This document shows, piece by piece, positions 26,853 through 37,171 of a DNA stretch of 64,000 bases; within the stretch, counting starts at the first letter, position 1, and each line of letters opens with the position of its first letter. The notes below the pieces were generated by a model. The model was not told where the DNA came from, searched no databases, and worked only from the letters and a program-made list of their open reading frames with translations. This DNA is from Roseibium suaedae (GTDB lineage Bacteria; Pseudomonadota; Alphaproteobacteria; Rhizobiales; Stappiaceae), in contig NZ_FRBW01000004.1 in assembly GCF_900142725.1 (NCBI RefSeq), forward strand, positions 310,001 through 374,000, given 5' to 3'. Made by a program: the position numbers and the translations under genes.

Positions 26853-28547
26853 TCAGGCGGCGTCGAGGCTGTTTTCCTTGACACCCTTGATGAAGTCCGC
26901 AACCCGCTGGCGCAGAACCGCTGCTTCCTTGTCCAGGGACTGGGCAGCAGAGGAGACCGCGCTTGAGGTCTGGTTTGTCTGCTCGGCAGCCATGGAAACC
27001 TCTGCAATGTTCTGGGACACGTTGTTGGTGCCTTCCGCAGCCTCCTGAACATTCCGGGCGATCTCGGCCGTTGCCGCTCCCTGCTGCTCAACGGCAGCGG
27101 AGATGGTCGAGGTGATCTCGTTGATCTTGGCAACCGTTTCCGTGATCTCGTTGATCGCGGCGACAGCGGCGCCCGTCTCGGACTGGATGCTGGAAATCTG
27201 GGTGGAGATTTCCTCGGTCGCCTTGGAGGTCTGGTTGGCCAGTTCCTTCACTTCTGCAGCAACCACAGCAAAGCCGCGGCCGGCATCACCGGCGCGGGCC
27301 GCTTCGATGGTGGCATTCAGGGCCAGAAGATTGGTCTGTTCGGCAATCGCCTGGATCAGGTTTACCACATCGCCGATACGGCTGGCAGCTTCCGACAGCC
27401 CACGCACCCGTTCATTGGTGGTGTTCGCCTGGGCAGCAGCCCGGGAGGCCACCTCTGCGGAGGTGACAACCTGCCGGTTGATCTCATTGACCGAGGCGGA
27501 AAGTTCTTCTGCCGCAGCCGAAACGGTTTCCACATTGCTGGAGGCATTGGCCGCTGCATGCTCAACGAAACGGCTGCGTTCCGATGTGTGTTCTGCGCCC
27601 TGGCTCAGCTGCATGGAGGCTGCCTTCAGATCCGTTACAGATCCGGTGATCGTTTCCAGCAGGCCGTGAACCTGGGTCTCGAATTCGCCGGACAGGTTCT
27701 GGATGTTGTGCGCGCGCTCCTGGTCCTTCTGCTGGCGGGCGGCATCGCCAGCTTCCAGCTGCTTGCGGTTCCGCTCGTTCTGAACGAAGACCTCCATGGC
27801 GCGGGCCATGTCACCGATTTCATCCGAACGGTCGATCTCGGCAACATTGATGGATGTGTTGCCGTCATGCAGCTGGCGCATGTTTTCGGTCAGAGCCTTC
27901 AGCGGGCGGGAAATATTGCGAATGGCTGCCCATGCGATGGAGACAGCGATCGCGCCGCCGATCAGGATCAGGGTGATGAGCTCGACAGCCTTGCCCCAGA
28001 ATGTTTCTTCCACGTCGGTCACATAGACGCCGGTGCCCAGCACCCAGCCCCAGGGTTCGAAAGCCTGTGCCCAGGAGGTCTTGCGCAGCTGCTCATCACC
28101 GCCGCCGGGACGGGTCACCCGGTAGTCGACCGTGCCGCCACCATTGCGGGCTGCATCGATCATTGCGCGGATGTGAAATTTGCCGCTGGCGTCCTTGGAA
28201 TCGAAGCCGTTAGTTCCGAGCAGATTTGCCTGAGTCGTGATGAGGCGCGTGCCCTTCATGTCATAGGCAAAGACATATCCGTCCTTGTCGTAGCGAAGGG
28301 AGCCAATCATGGTCTTGGCGCGGGTCTGAGCTTCTTCGGTGGACATTTCACCGGAGAGTTCGAGCTGGTGATAATAATCCGCCGCGGACAGCGCCATTTC
28401 CACCACAGATCGTGTCTGATTGCTGCGCTCATCGAACAGGGCCGTGTTCAATGCGGTGAGGCTGACCGTGGCAACAATGATGGAGAGGACGGTAAGCGTG
28501 AAGACCGGCAGCCAGAACTTGACGCCGAGGCCAATGCGATTGAGCAT
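26853..28547 (-). CDS. Methyl-accepting chemotaxis protein with single Cache domain
   Basis: The 564-residue receptor has a first helix (about 9-31), a single Cache (sCache_2) periplasmic domain (about 35-185; [13 protein letters not shown] and [12 protein letters not shown] are typical), a second helix (about 188-208), HAMP and a signalling domain with the tip [20 protein letters not shown] near 400. sCache_2 domains commonly sense small organic acids. ATG at 28547 has AAGG eight bases upstream; a TTG at 28583 is the next start upstream. No C-terminal pentapeptide. It converges on the neighbouring receptor gene but is not its duplicate outside the signalling domain. Confidence 0.93.
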   Translation of the reverse strand: MLNRIGLGVKFWLPVFTLTVLSIIVATVSLTALNTALFDERSNQTRSVVEMALSAADYYHQLELSGEMSTEEAQTRAKTMIGSLRYDKDGYVFAYDMKGTRLITTQANLLGTNGFDSKDASGKFHIRAMIDAARNGGGTVDYRVTRPGGGDEQLRKTSWAQAFEPWGWVLGTGVYVTDVEETFWGKAVELITLILIGGAIAVSIAWAAIRNISRPLKALTENMRQLHDGNTSINVAEIDRSDEIGDMARAMEVFVQNERNRKQLEAGDAARQQKDQERAHNIQNLSGEFETQVHGLLETITGSVTDLKAASMQLSQGAEHTSERSRFVEHAAANASSNVETVSAAAEELSASVNEINRQVVTSAEVASRAAAQANTTNERVRGLSEAASRIGDVVNLIQAIAEQTNLLALNATIEAARAGDAGRGFAVVAAEVKELANQTSKATEEISTQISSIQSETGAAVAAINEITETVAKINEITSTISAAVEQQGAATAEIARNVQEAAEGTNNVSQNIAEVSMAAEQTNQTSSAVSSAAQSLDKEAAVLRQRVADFIKGVKENSLDAA

Positions 28548-28697
28548 TTCGGGAGCCTTAAGTGGTTGAAATTCTGAGAGCAATCAACCACCGGCATATT
28601 AATGATGAGTAAATCTTGATCTGGAAAGTTATTTTGTCGCGCTTGTTTTCAGCATTTGATTTTTGAAAGTTGTTCCATGGAAAGACATAGAAAAAGA

Positions 28698-28719
28698 CGC
28701 TCAATGAATATTTTGAGCG
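28698..28719 (-). terminator. Rho-independent terminator after alpha/beta hydrolase gene
   Basis: CGCTCAA (28698-28704) pairs with TTGAGCG (28713-28719). On the minus strand the stem is followed by TCTTTTT, 20-50 bases after the hydrolase stop. Confidence 0.75.
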
Positions 28720-28741
28720 CCTTCTTTTTATTGACGTAAGG

Positions 28742-29722
28742 TCAGTTAAGACCGAAGGTGTTCATGAAATGCGTGATGGTCGCGGCGTAAGATGCTTCAG
28801 CCGCAGCGGCATTTCCACCCACGTGCGGTCCAAGTACAACGCATTCGTCTTCATAGGAAAAAGGCTTGCCCGTCTCCAGGTTCATGAGAATGCCGTTCTC
28901 GCCTTCTTCGATCTTGCAATCTCTGGCTGTTTGAGCGGTCTTCGACTGAAGCGATTTTCCGAACAGGGTCGGTACATCAAACCCGTGCTCGCCTTCCGGA
29001 TAGATCGTCATCTCGATGTCGGCTCCGGCCTTCTTCAGACGTTCGACATAGGCCTCGCAGACGCCGGGTTCGTTATAGTCATCTGCGCCGCCGTGGAAGA
29101 TCCGGACAGGTCCTGCTTCCAGCTTTTCGTCGTCCTTATAGACCGACACGCAGTTCGGATAGAAAGGCACATAGGTGGCGAAACGGGCGCCGGATGTGTT
29201 CCACAGGTCGTTGAAGCGGGTCATACTGGCATAGAGAGCTGCCTGTCCGCCGCGGGAGAAGCCCAGCAGGCCAATGCGCTTGGGGTCGATGGTGTCATGA
29301 TGGGCGAGAATGTCAAGCGCGCCATAGATATCGACGATATAGTTCAGGCGGCCAAGGGCGGCCTGCTTGTCGCCCAGCTGCTTGAAGCCGCGGCCGGTGA
29401 GCGAGTCGATGGTAAAGGTCGCGATGCCCTTTTCATTCAGCATGCGGGTCCAGGGGTCGATGCTGGCGCCAACGCCGCTGGAGCCATGCATGAACACGAC
29501 GGCGGGAAAGGGACCCTTGCCTTGCGGCAGGCGGAGGATGCCGCCAATCTGCTCAGCCTTGCCGGCGCTGCCGGTCAGGAACTGCTCGTCGGACAGGGTT
29601 TGGGTTGCGTAAGGGTAGATTTCTTCGCGGACAGTCATGTCCGGCGTGAAAACCGTTTCGGCCATGGCAGAGCCGAAGCCGGCCAGGAACATGGCCAGGG
29701 CGGCAATCATCTTGAATTGCAT
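28742..29722 (-). CDS. Secreted alpha/beta hydrolase, dienelactone-hydrolase type
   Basis: The 326-residue protein begins with a signal peptide (MQFKMIAALAMFLAGFGSAMA) and has a dienelactone-hydrolase-like alpha/beta fold: VFMHGSSGVGA (oxyanion region), LLGFSRGGQAAL with the nucleophile Ser in G-F-S-R-G, a late aspartate in GGADDYNEPG and EGEHGFD with the catalytic histidine. It probably cleaves an ester or lactone in the periplasm; substrate unknown. Four cysteines in the mature protein may form disulfides. ATG at 29722 has GGAG four bases upstream; an ATG at 29737 has it directly adjacent. Single gene with its own terminator. Confidence 0.87.
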   Translation of the reverse strand: MQFKMIAALAMFLAGFGSAMAETVFTPDMTVREEIYPYATQTLSDEQFLTGSAGKAEQIGGILRLPQGKGPFPAVVFMHGSSGVGASIDPWTRMLNEKGIATFTIDSLTGRGFKQLGDKQAALGRLNYIVDIYGALDILAHHDTIDPKRIGLLGFSRGGQAALYASMTRFNDLWNTSGARFATYVPFYPNCVSVYKDDEKLEAGPVRIFHGGADDYNEPGVCEAYVERLKKAGADIEMTIYPEGEHGFDVPTLFGKSLQSKTAQTARDCKIEEGENGILMNLETGKPFSYEDECVVLGPHVGGNAAAAEASYAATITHFMNTFGLN

Positions 29723-30108
29723 GATGCTCCATTTCATCTCCAGCTGCCGGGGAGGTGGCATCAGGAGATTTCAAGCTTTGGATTGTGCTGAAACCTGCTT
29801 TGAACTGGCTCAAGGCTTTGTTTGAGCAGATGTTTCAGGATTTCTTATGTGCAAGTCAATCTGGTTGCGCAAGGCTGCTTCTGCCGCCTTGAGTGGCTCT
29901 GAAGCTTCATTTCGGACCTCACGCCAGTGGCCGCGGCCTTCTGGGCAGTATCCGGCTAATCACTTGAAAAACAGACAGGGATCAGCCGGACGTTGCGGGA
30001 TCAAACGGATACCCTTTGTGAGGCGTAAATCTGCCGTTCGGGCAGGATACTGGGTTTGGTGTGCCCGAAAGAATGCACGTCTTCCTATTGTTTTTTCTGT
30101 TTATTTTC
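29723..30108. other. Intergenic gap without recognisable gene
   Basis: About 386 bases between the hydrolase start and the MFS stop. It must carry the hydrolase promoter. Short open frames here have atypical composition and no family resemblance. I see no clear terminator for the MFS gene and no repeat element. Confidence 0.5.
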
Positions 30109-31461
30109 CTACCGGACCCGCGCCAGAAGGACAGCACCGAGGGCGAGGAACGCCAAAATGGGAGACATGCCGGCGGCAAGGCTTCCGGTTGCGACCGTGA
30201 CAAGACTGACCGCGAGCGGTGCCAGGAAGCTCGTCACCTTTCCGGAGAGGGCGAGCAGGCCGAAATACTGGCCGATATTCTCTTCCGGGGCGAGGTGAAC
30301 CAGAAGGCTGCGCGAGGCCGATTGCAACGGTCCCGCCGCAAAGCCGATCACGCCGCCGAAGAACAGGAACAGAAGTTCCGGCAAGGATCCGGTCAGGCCT
30401 GGGGTCTGAGACGCAGGAACTGTCATCACAAAGAGGATCGTGTCCCGGTCAATGGAGATCACGCCGAGGCTGCCGATGGTCAGGAGAATGAGAGAGGCAA
30501 AGAGCACCCGCTTGGGGCCGTAGCGGTCGTCCATCCGCCCGCCGAGGATTGCGCCAAACGTGCCGGCTACCGTCAGCAGGATCGCAAAAATGCCGATCTG
30601 GAAAGCCTCCCAGCCAAGCTGGCTCGCCGAATAGATGCCGCCAAAGGCAAAGAGCGCCACAAGCCCGTCCTTGTAGGCCATGTTGGCGAGCAGGAAGAGG
30701 AAGACGCGCTTGTTGGTCCGGGCCAGGCGCAGACTGGAGACAAGTGTTGCAATCCCGATGCGGACTGCCGGGCCGAGGGCCGAGCGGCGCGGGGCGTCGG
30801 GCGTGAACAGAAACAGCGGCAGCACGAAAACCGCATACCAGAGCGCAGAAAGCGGCCCTGTGGCCCGGTCGCCTGCCCGGCTTGCCGGATCCGAGCCGAA
30901 AAGCGGATCCTGACCGAGCAGCGTCTTGCCCGTTTCCGGGCTGGCGGCAAGAAAGCCAAGCACGAGCACAAGGCTCACAAGACCTCCCACATATCCCACG
31001 GCCCAGCCTGTGCCGGACAGCCGCCCCACATGGGTGCGGGGCACGAGATCCGTCATCATGGCGTTGTTGAAGGTGGTGGCAAACTCCATGCAGAGCGTTG
31101 CAACCGAAAAGCTCAGCAGGGCAAGGGTCAGGCCGTACGGTGTTCCCGGCTCCGCGAACCAGAGAACGGCGCAGGCAATCACGAAGGGAATGGAAAAGGC
31201 CAGGATCCAGGGCTTGCGATGGCCGGTGGCGTCCGCAATCGCACCAAGGACTGGCGCGAACAGGGCGATGGCGAGGCCGGAGGCCGATGTGGCAAAGCCC
31301 CACAGCGCCTGTCCCTGTTCGGGTGTCTCTGCGAGGGCTGTTGCCACAAAAGGCGCGAAGATGAAGGTGGTGACGAGGGTGAAGAACGGCTGGCCGGCCC
31401 AGTCGAACAGGATCCAGGACCACAGGGCCAAGGGGCGGGCAGGGGGAATTGTTTCACTCAT
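30109..31461 (-). CDS. MFS transporter, UMF1/Atg22-like
   Basis: A 450-residue, 12-helix major facilitator of the unknown-MFS/UMF1 branch related to the vacuolar effluxer Atg22. Marks are SWILFDWAGQPFFTLV at the N-terminus, DATGHRKPW between helices 2 and 3, FNNAMMTDLVP, GWAVGYVGGL and GGRMDDRYGPKR between later helices. Characterised relatives export amino acids or are uncharacterised, so the substrate here is unknown. The ATG at 31461 has AGGAGG about seven bases upstream; a start at 31479 lies before that site. It stands alone, separated from the NAD-GDH gene by a hairpin. Confidence 0.87.
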   Translation of the reverse strand: MSETIPPARPLALWSWILFDWAGQPFFTLVTTFIFAPFVATALAETPEQGQALWGFATSASGLAIALFAPVLGAIADATGHRKPWILAFSIPFVIACAVLWFAEPGTPYGLTLALLSFSVATLCMEFATTFNNAMMTDLVPRTHVGRLSGTGWAVGYVGGLVSLVLVLGFLAASPETGKTLLGQDPLFGSDPASRAGDRATGPLSALWYAVFVLPLFLFTPDAPRRSALGPAVRIGIATLVSSLRLARTNKRVFLFLLANMAYKDGLVALFAFGGIYSASQLGWEAFQIGIFAILLTVAGTFGAILGGRMDDRYGPKRVLFASLILLTIGSLGVISIDRDTILFVMTVPASQTPGLTGSLPELLFLFFGGVIGFAAGPLQSASRSLLVHLAPEENIGQYFGLLALSGKVTSFLAPLAVSLVTVATGSLAAGMSPILAFLALGAVLLARVR

Positions 31462-31517
31462 CGCAGCATCCTCCTGCACGCGGCATCCGCGCCGCCGGAA
31501 CCGCAGGATGAAATGAA

Positions 31518-31542
31518 AATCCCCGGCATGTAGCCGGGGATT
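31518..31542 (-). terminator. Terminator after NAD-glutamate dehydrogenase gene
   Basis: A perfect 10-bp stem, AATCCCCGGC (31518-31527) and GCCGGGGATT (31533-31542), with a five-base loop. On the minus strand it is followed by TTTCATTTC. It lies about 50 bases past the GDH stop. Confidence 0.75.
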
Positions 31543-31590
31543 AGCACATTCGCTGGAGCTTGCGTAGGGAGCCTTGTGGCTCGCAGGCCC

Positions 31591-34500
31591 TTACTTGGTC
31601 AGTTCAGCCAGCAAGCTTGCTGCCACGGAGAACTTGGAGACGCTGAGGTCGCCGTCCAGGATCTCGTTGACCGTGCGTGTGGTGCGGGCCACCGAGTGCT
31701 CGTGGGTCGACAGCCATGTCTCGAAGCTTCCGCTTGCGATCGCTTCCTTGGCGATGCCCCGATGTGCGGCGGCCAGGATCGACCGGGCACGGTCAAGGGC
31801 AAGGCCGTCATAGTAATCGGAGATCGTCAGCTCGCGGGCGAGCGCATCCATGGCGCCGATGCGGAAATGGGCTGCCACATCGAAGAAGGCCTTGGCCGCC
31901 AGGTCCAGCTTGGCGGAGGTTTCTTCGGCAACGATCACCACATCGGGGATTGCCGCTTCCATCGGCAGCCAGGCGATCCGGCGGGCAAGAGCCTCAGGAA
32001 CCTTGGCTTCAATGAAGCGGGTGGTCTGGCGTTCGAACTCGGCCGACTGATCTTCGCCCAGTAGGTTGGCAAGGCGTGACCGCAGATCCGCGATGCCGGT
32101 GCCGAACCGCTCGACCACGTCGGAAATGCCGCCTTCGAAGGACAGGTTGCGCTTGAACCAGACAACCTGCTCGATCAGGAGATCCTCGACCGCCGAATAG
32201 AGCTCAAGCTGGATGCTGCCATCGACCGTGTTGTCGAGGGCATCGATTTCCGTATTGAGATCCGTCAGGTCGAAGCTGTTGCGGACGGCGACGAAACTGC
32301 GGGCGATGTCTGCGGGGCTGGCCCCGGTCTGGTCCATGAGACGGGTCATGAAGGTCGGCCCGCCCCGGTTGATCATGGAATTGGCCAGCATGGTAGCGAT
32401 GATTTCACGGCGCAGGCGATGGCCGGAAATCTCGTCATTGTAGGCCTCTGCCATCTGATCCGGGAAGTAGCGGAACAGTTCACGGCTGAGATAGCTGTCA
32501 TCCGGAACCGTGCTGGACAGCAGCTCGTCATAAAGCGTCAGCTTCGCATAGGCGAGCAGCACGCCCAGTTCCGCGCGGGTCAGCGGTGTGCCCGCCTTGG
32601 CCATTTCGGCCAGACCGGCATCATCCGGCAGGAATTCCACCGCCCGGTCCAGAAGGCCTGCCTGTTCCAGCTGGCGCATCATCCGGCCCTGATAGCCGAA
32701 GTCTTCCATGCCCCGGCGCTCGGTCATCGAGATGGCCAGGGTCTGGAGGTAGTTGTTGCGCAGAACCAGTCCGGCGACCTCATCGGTCATGCGGGCCAGC
32801 AGGTCATTGCGCTGTTCGACCGTCAGCTTGCCGGCCTTCACGGCCGCACCCAGGGCGATCTTGATGTTCACTTCCATGTCGGAAGAGTTCACGCCTGCCG
32901 AGTTGTCAATGGCGTCCGAATTGGAGCGGCCGCCCTTGCGGTTGAACTCGATACGGGCCCGCTGGGTCATGCCCAGGTTCGCGCCCTCGCCAATGACCTT
33001 TGCGCCCACTTCGCTGGCGGTGATGCGGATCGCATCATTGGCGCGGTCGCCTGCATCCGCGTCGGTCTCCGAAGAGGCCCGGATGTAGGTGCCGATGCCG
33101 CCGAACCAGAGCAGATCGACCTTCAGCCGCAGGATCGCGGTCATGACTTCCTGAGGCGTTGCCTGAGGCCGGGAGATACCCAGCAGGGCCTGCACTTCCG
33201 CAGACAGGGCAATCGACTTCGCCGAGCGCGGGAAGATGCCGCCGCCCTTGGAAATCAGCTTCTCGTTATAGTCTTTCCAGGAGGAGCGGCCGAGATCGAA
33301 GACGCGCTTGCGCTCCTTCCAGGACTTCGCCGGATCCGGATCCGGATCCAGGAAGATGTCCCGGTGGTCAAAAGCGGCCACGAGCCGGATGGCCTTGGAC
33401 AGCAGCATGCCGTTGCCGAAGACGTCGCCGGACATGTCACCCACGCCGGCCACCGTGAAGGGCTCGGTCTGGATGTCCCGGTTCATCTCGCGGAAGTGGC
33501 GCTTGACCGCTTCCCAGGCGCCACGGGCCGTGATGGCCATCTTCTTGTGGTCATAGCCCGCAGAACCGCCGGAGGCGAAGGCATCTCCCAGCCAGAAGTC
33601 CCGGCCTTCGGAAATGCCATTGGCCGTGTCGGAGAAGGTTGCCGTGCCCTTGTCGGCGGCCACCACCAGATAGGGGTCGTCGCCATCATAGCGCTGGACA
33701 CTTGCCGGCGGCACGACCTTGTCCTCGATCAGGTTGTCGGTGACATCGAGCAGGGCGTTGATGAAGATCTTGTAGCTGGCGGTGCCTTCCTGGAACCAGC
33801 CTTCCCGGTCTGTTGCCGGATCGGGCAGGAATTTCGGCACGAAACCGCCCTTGGCGCCAACGGGCACGATCACTGCGTTCTTCACTTGCTGCGCCTTGAC
33901 GAGGCCCAGAACTTCGGTGCGGAAGTCCTGTGGCCGGTCGGACCAGCGCAGGCCGCCTCGGGCCACCATGCCGAAGCGCAGATGCACGCCTTCGACGCGG
34001 GGGCTGTAGACGAAGATTTCGCGGAAGGGCCGCGGGCGCGGCATATCCTCGATATTGCGGGAGTTGATCTTGAAGGCAAAGACCGGCTTGGGCTGGCCCT
34101 TGTCGTCAAGCTGGAAGAAGTTGGTTCTCAGAATGCTGTCGATGACATTCTGGAACCGGCGCAGGATGCGGTCGTCGTCGAGGCTCGACACGGTGTCGAG
34201 CGCCGCTGCAATCTCGCTTTCGAGGCGGGCGGTTTCCACGTCCCGGTCCTTGCCGCTGGCAGAAGGATTGAACCTTGCGTGGAACAGCTCGACCAGCTTC
34301 GCGGTGATCTGCGGATAGTTGTTGAGCGTGGTCCACATGTAGTCTTCGGAGAAGCGGATGCCGACCTGGCGCAGATAGCGGGACAGGGCGCGCACCACGG
34401 CAATGTCGCGCCAGGCAAGGCCTGCGCTCAGCACCAGTGCGTTGTAGCCATCGTTTTCTGCCCGGCCCATCCAGACCGCCATGAACAGGCTTTCCAGCCG

Positions 34501-36402
34501 GTCCCTGAGGTCATCGGCAAGATCCGCAACAACTCCGGCGCGGCTGGCCTCAAGCGTCATCTCATGCAGATAGGACAGGTCCTGATCCGTCGGCGTGATG
34601 CGGTAGGTCCGCTCGTTGATCACCTTGAAGCCCATGTTTTCCAGCAGTGGAACGCGGGCCGACAGGGGGATGGGGGCATCCAGATGGAACACCTTCAGCG
34701 ACAAGCGGTTGTCCAGCGAACCGGAGTTGCGGAAGAACGTGATCGCTGTCTGGCGCTCCCGGGACAGGGTCTCGAGCTTCAGCACGTCGATCAGCGCCGT
34801 TTCCGCGCTGTAGACTTCCTTGTAGCCGCCGTGGAAGGCCAGGGCGTAGCGGTCGGACAGCTCGCGCGCCTTGACCGGGTCGAAGCGGGCCTTCAGCGCA
34901 TCGCGCAGGCCGTCCGGCCAGGTGCGCACCATGGTCGCAACGGCCTTTTCCAGCTCTTCCTGGTCCGGCTGCGGCGTCTGGCCTTTATCGCGGCCAATAA
35001 TGAAATGCACCCGGGCGAGCGGGCCTTCCGGATAGGTCACGTACCAGGCGGACAGGCGGCCGTCGAAGACGGAGGCGAGATAGGTGCCGATGTTGAGGCG
35101 CACTTCTGTCGTGTAGCGGTCGCGCGGCACGAAGCAGAGGATCGAGACATAGCGGTCGAACCGGTCGGCGCGGGCCAGCACCCGGATGCGCGGCCGCTCG
35201 TCCAGTTGCAGGATCGTCATCGCGAAATCGAACAGCGTGTCCTTGTCGATCTGGAACAGTTCGTCGCGCGGGAAGCTTTCCATCACGTTGGTCAGGGCGC
35301 GGCCGGAATGGCTTTCCGGGTCATAGCCGGCCTTGGCCAGAACGCTGGCAACCTTGCGGCGCAGGAACGGGATGGTGCTGGTCGGCTCCGTATAGGCCGT
35401 GGAGGTGAACAGGCCGACGATGCGCAGTTCGCCCGCCAGCTTGCCGTCTTCGTCAAACAGTTTCGCGCCGACATATTCCATATGGACGCGGCGGTGGACC
35501 TTCGACTTCACATTCGCCTTGGCAATGATCAGCGGGTCCGGCTTCATCAGGAATTCGCGGACTTCCGGGGTGATCTGCACGAACTCGTTGCCACGGCGCA
35601 GAACGCGCACATCCGGATTGGCGAGCAGGCCAAGGCCGGTGCCGTCGTTCGGAGACAGTTCGCCATCGGCCACGCCGCCTTCGAAGCGGTATTCGCGCAT
35701 GCCGAGGAAAATGAAATTGTCGTTGGCCATCCATTCCAGGAAGTGGATGGCTTCCCAAAGGTCGTCTCCGCCGCTGGCGGCCTGTCCGGTCTTGTAGGAG
35801 TTGATGGCACGGACGAGGCGTTTCTTCATCGCCGTCCAGTCATGAACGGCTGCGCCGACATCATTCAGCACGGCAGTCAGGCGGTCCTGAAGGGCCTGAC
35901 GGGCCTCCTCGGAATCGATCCGGCCGATATGAATGTGGATCAGGCTTTCCTGGTCATCTTCCCGGGGCGCGCCTTTTCTCTTGCCGGTGGCGGACACAAG
36001 GGTGCCGTTGGCGTCGCGCTCAACATTGAAGATGGGGTGCAGGACGAGGTGAACGTCGAGGCGGCTCTCCTGGAGCTCGGCCATCACCGAATCCACCAGG
36101 AACGGCATGTTGTCATTGACCACTTCGACGATGGTCAGCTCGCCAGCCAGCTGGCCCGCAACCTTGAAGCCGGGGTTGACGATGGAAACCCGGTGCGTGC
36201 CCTTCTGGTGGGACTGGAAGTCAGTCCAGGCATGGCGGGCAAAGGCCGACAGCTCTTCCTCGGAGTAGTTGACGAGATCCTCCGCCGCGCCGCGCAGATA
36301 GAATTCGCGGGCAAAATCGGCAAGTGCCTCCGACTCCGTCTTGAGGGATTGATGGATGGACTCGATCAGCGCGTCTTTTGCGCCCTGTTTTTTATCCGGC
36401 AT
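31591..36402 (-). CDS. NAD-specific glutamate dehydrogenase, large 180-kDa class
   Basis: The 1603-residue product is a GDH-180 enzyme that deaminates glutamate to 2-oxoglutarate and ammonia with NAD. The long N-terminal region (about 1-700) holds ACT-like regulatory domains; the catalytic core begins around 810 with GGLRWSDRPQDFRTEV and VPVGAKGGF (substrate lysines), followed by VAGVGDMSGDVFGNGML near 990 (NAD site) and IGTYIRASSE. A helical C-terminal domain of about 500 residues follows. The ATG at 36402 has AAGGGACG just upstream. It is monocistronic and divergent from the AhpD-like gene. Large GDHs usually serve amino-acid catabolism and are often allosterically regulated. Confidence 0.96.
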   Translation of the reverse strand: MPDKKQGAKDALIESIHQSLKTESEALADFAREFYLRGAAEDLVNYSEEELSAFARHAWTDFQSHQKGTHRVSIVNPGFKVAGQLAGELTIVEVVNDNMPFLVDSVMAELQESRLDVHLVLHPIFNVERDANGTLVSATGKRKGAPREDDQESLIHIHIGRIDSEEARQALQDRLTAVLNDVGAAVHDWTAMKKRLVRAINSYKTGQAASGGDDLWEAIHFLEWMANDNFIFLGMREYRFEGGVADGELSPNDGTGLGLLANPDVRVLRRGNEFVQITPEVREFLMKPDPLIIAKANVKSKVHRRVHMEYVGAKLFDEDGKLAGELRIVGLFTSTAYTEPTSTIPFLRRKVASVLAKAGYDPESHSGRALTNVMESFPRDELFQIDKDTLFDFAMTILQLDERPRIRVLARADRFDRYVSILCFVPRDRYTTEVRLNIGTYLASVFDGRLSAWYVTYPEGPLARVHFIIGRDKGQTPQPDQEELEKAVATMVRTWPDGLRDALKARFDPVKARELSDRYALAFHGGYKEVYSAETALIDVLKLETLSRERQTAITFFRNSGSLDNRLSLKVFHLDAPIPLSARVPLLENMGFKVINERTYRITPTDQDLSYLHEMTLEASRAGVVADLADDLRDRLESLFMAVWMGRAENDGYNALVLSAGLAWRDIAVVRALSRYLRQVGIRFSEDYMWTTLNNYPQITAKLVELFHARFNPSASGKDRDVETARLESEIAAALDTVSSLDDDRILRRFQNVIDSILRTNFFQLDDKGQPKPVFAFKINSRNIEDMPRPRPFREIFVYSPRVEGVHLRFGMVARGGLRWSDRPQDFRTEVLGLVKAQQVKNAVIVPVGAKGGFVPKFLPDPATDREGWFQEGTASYKIFINALLDVTDNLIEDKVVPPASVQRYDGDDPYLVVAADKGTATFSDTANGISEGRDFWLGDAFASGGSAGYDHKKMAITARGAWEAVKRHFREMNRDIQTEPFTVAGVGDMSGDVFGNGMLLSKAIRLVAAFDHRDIFLDPDPDPAKSWKERKRVFDLGRSSWKDYNEKLISKGGGIFPRSAKSIALSAEVQALLGISRPQATPQEVMTAILRLKVDLLWFGGIGTYIRASSETDADAGDRANDAIRITASEVGAKVIGEGANLGMTQRARIEFNRKGGRSNSDAIDNSAGVNSSDMEVNIKIALGAAVKAGKLTVEQRNDLLARMTDEVAGLVLRNNYLQTLAISMTERRGMEDFGYQGRMMRQLEQAGLLDRAVEFLPDDAGLAEMAKAGTPLTRAELGVLLAYAKLTLYDELLSSTVPDDSYLSRELFRYFPDQMAEAYNDEISGHRLRREIIATMLANSMINRGGPTFMTRLMDQTGASPADIARSFVAVRNSFDLTDLNTEIDALDNTVDGSIQLELYSAVEDLLIEQVVWFKRNLSFEGGISDVVERFGTGIADLRSRLANLLGEDQSAEFERQTTRFIEAKVPEALARRIAWLPMEAAIPDVVIVAEETSAKLDLAAKAFFDVAAHFRIGAMDALARELTISDYYDGLALDRARSILAAAHRGIAKEAIASGSFETWLSTHEHSVARTTRTVNEILDGDLSVSKFSVAASLLAELTK

Positions 36403-36509
36403 TTCCGTCCCTTTCCGATCCAGTCATTCTGAATATGGAGCTGGATCGCGTTCATGCTAGCGTGAGATATTGAATGAAGTGATGACAAAACAGTCAACTG
36501 GGAGGTGGC

Positions 36510-37079
36510 ATGTCTGACGAGAGGGTGATTGCACTGGCTGTGAGCGAAGGTGCTGGGTTGAGTGCAGAAACACAGAAGTATTTTGACCTGTGTCAGGAAA
36601 AGCTTGGTCTCGTACCTAATGTCCTAAGGGCATATGCTTTCGACGACAAGAAGTTGCGAGCTTTTACAGACATTTATAACGATTTAATGTTGGGTCATAG
36701 CGAGTTGACGAAGCTCGAGCGGGAGATGATTGCCGTCGTGGTGTCCTCCATCAACCGCTGCTTCTATTGTCTGACGGCCCATGGGGCGGCGGTTCGCGAG
36801 CTGTCCGGCGATCCGGTCCTCGGCGAAATGCTGGTGATGAATTACCGTGCGGCGGATCTTTCACAGCGTCAGCGGGCGATGCTGGACTTTTCCGTCAAGC
36901 TGACCGAGCGGCCGTCCGAAATCGTCGAGGCCGACCGGGAAGACCTGCGCAAGGCCGGTTTCACCGACCGGGATATCTGGGACATTTCCTCCGTTGCCGC
37001 CTTCTTCAACATGACCAACCGGCATGCTGCGGCCACCGACATGCGTCCCAATCATGAGTATCATTCAATGGCCCGTTGA
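36510..37079 (+). CDS. AhpD-like peroxidase-related protein (carboxymuconolactone decarboxylase family)
   Basis: A 189-residue all-helical protein of the uncharacterised peroxidase-related branch of the AhpD/CMD family. The redox motif CFYCLTAHGAAV has the paired cysteines and histidine of AhpD, preceded by the SELTKLEREMIAVVVSSIN helix. Such proteins are suggested to be thiol peroxidases. A GGGAGG lies before the ATG at 36510. The first about 60 codons are AT-richer than the rest (for example around 36600-36700), which may hint at a patchwork origin. It is divergent from the GDH gene and followed by argC. Confidence 0.85.
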   Translation: MSDERVIALAVSEGAGLSAETQKYFDLCQEKLGLVPNVLRAYAFDDKKLRAFTDIYNDLMLGHSELTKLEREMIAVVVSSINRCFYCLTAHGAAVRELSGDPVLGEMLVMNYRAADLSQRQRAMLDFSVKLTERPSEIVEADREDLRKAGFTDRDIWDISSVAAFFNMTNRHAAATDMRPNHEYHSMAR

Positions 37080-37171
37080 GTTTGCGGCGCTTGCGATGCG
37101 GTGACATCTCCTGCATTTGGGTGTAATAGGCACGGGTTTTTCCGTGACAGGCAGGAGAGGGAGCCGGGACC

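Noticed and set aside
29847..30200. 117-codon frame in the hydrolase-MFS gap
   Set aside because: Arginine/serine/proline-rich shadow-like composition, overlaps the MFS 3' end, no family resemblance.
32419..36432. Open frame of 1337 codons opposite the NAD-GDH gene
   Set aside because: It is the antisense shadow of a GC-rich gene with strong codon bias; its histidine-, glutamine- and glycine-rich translation matches no protein family.
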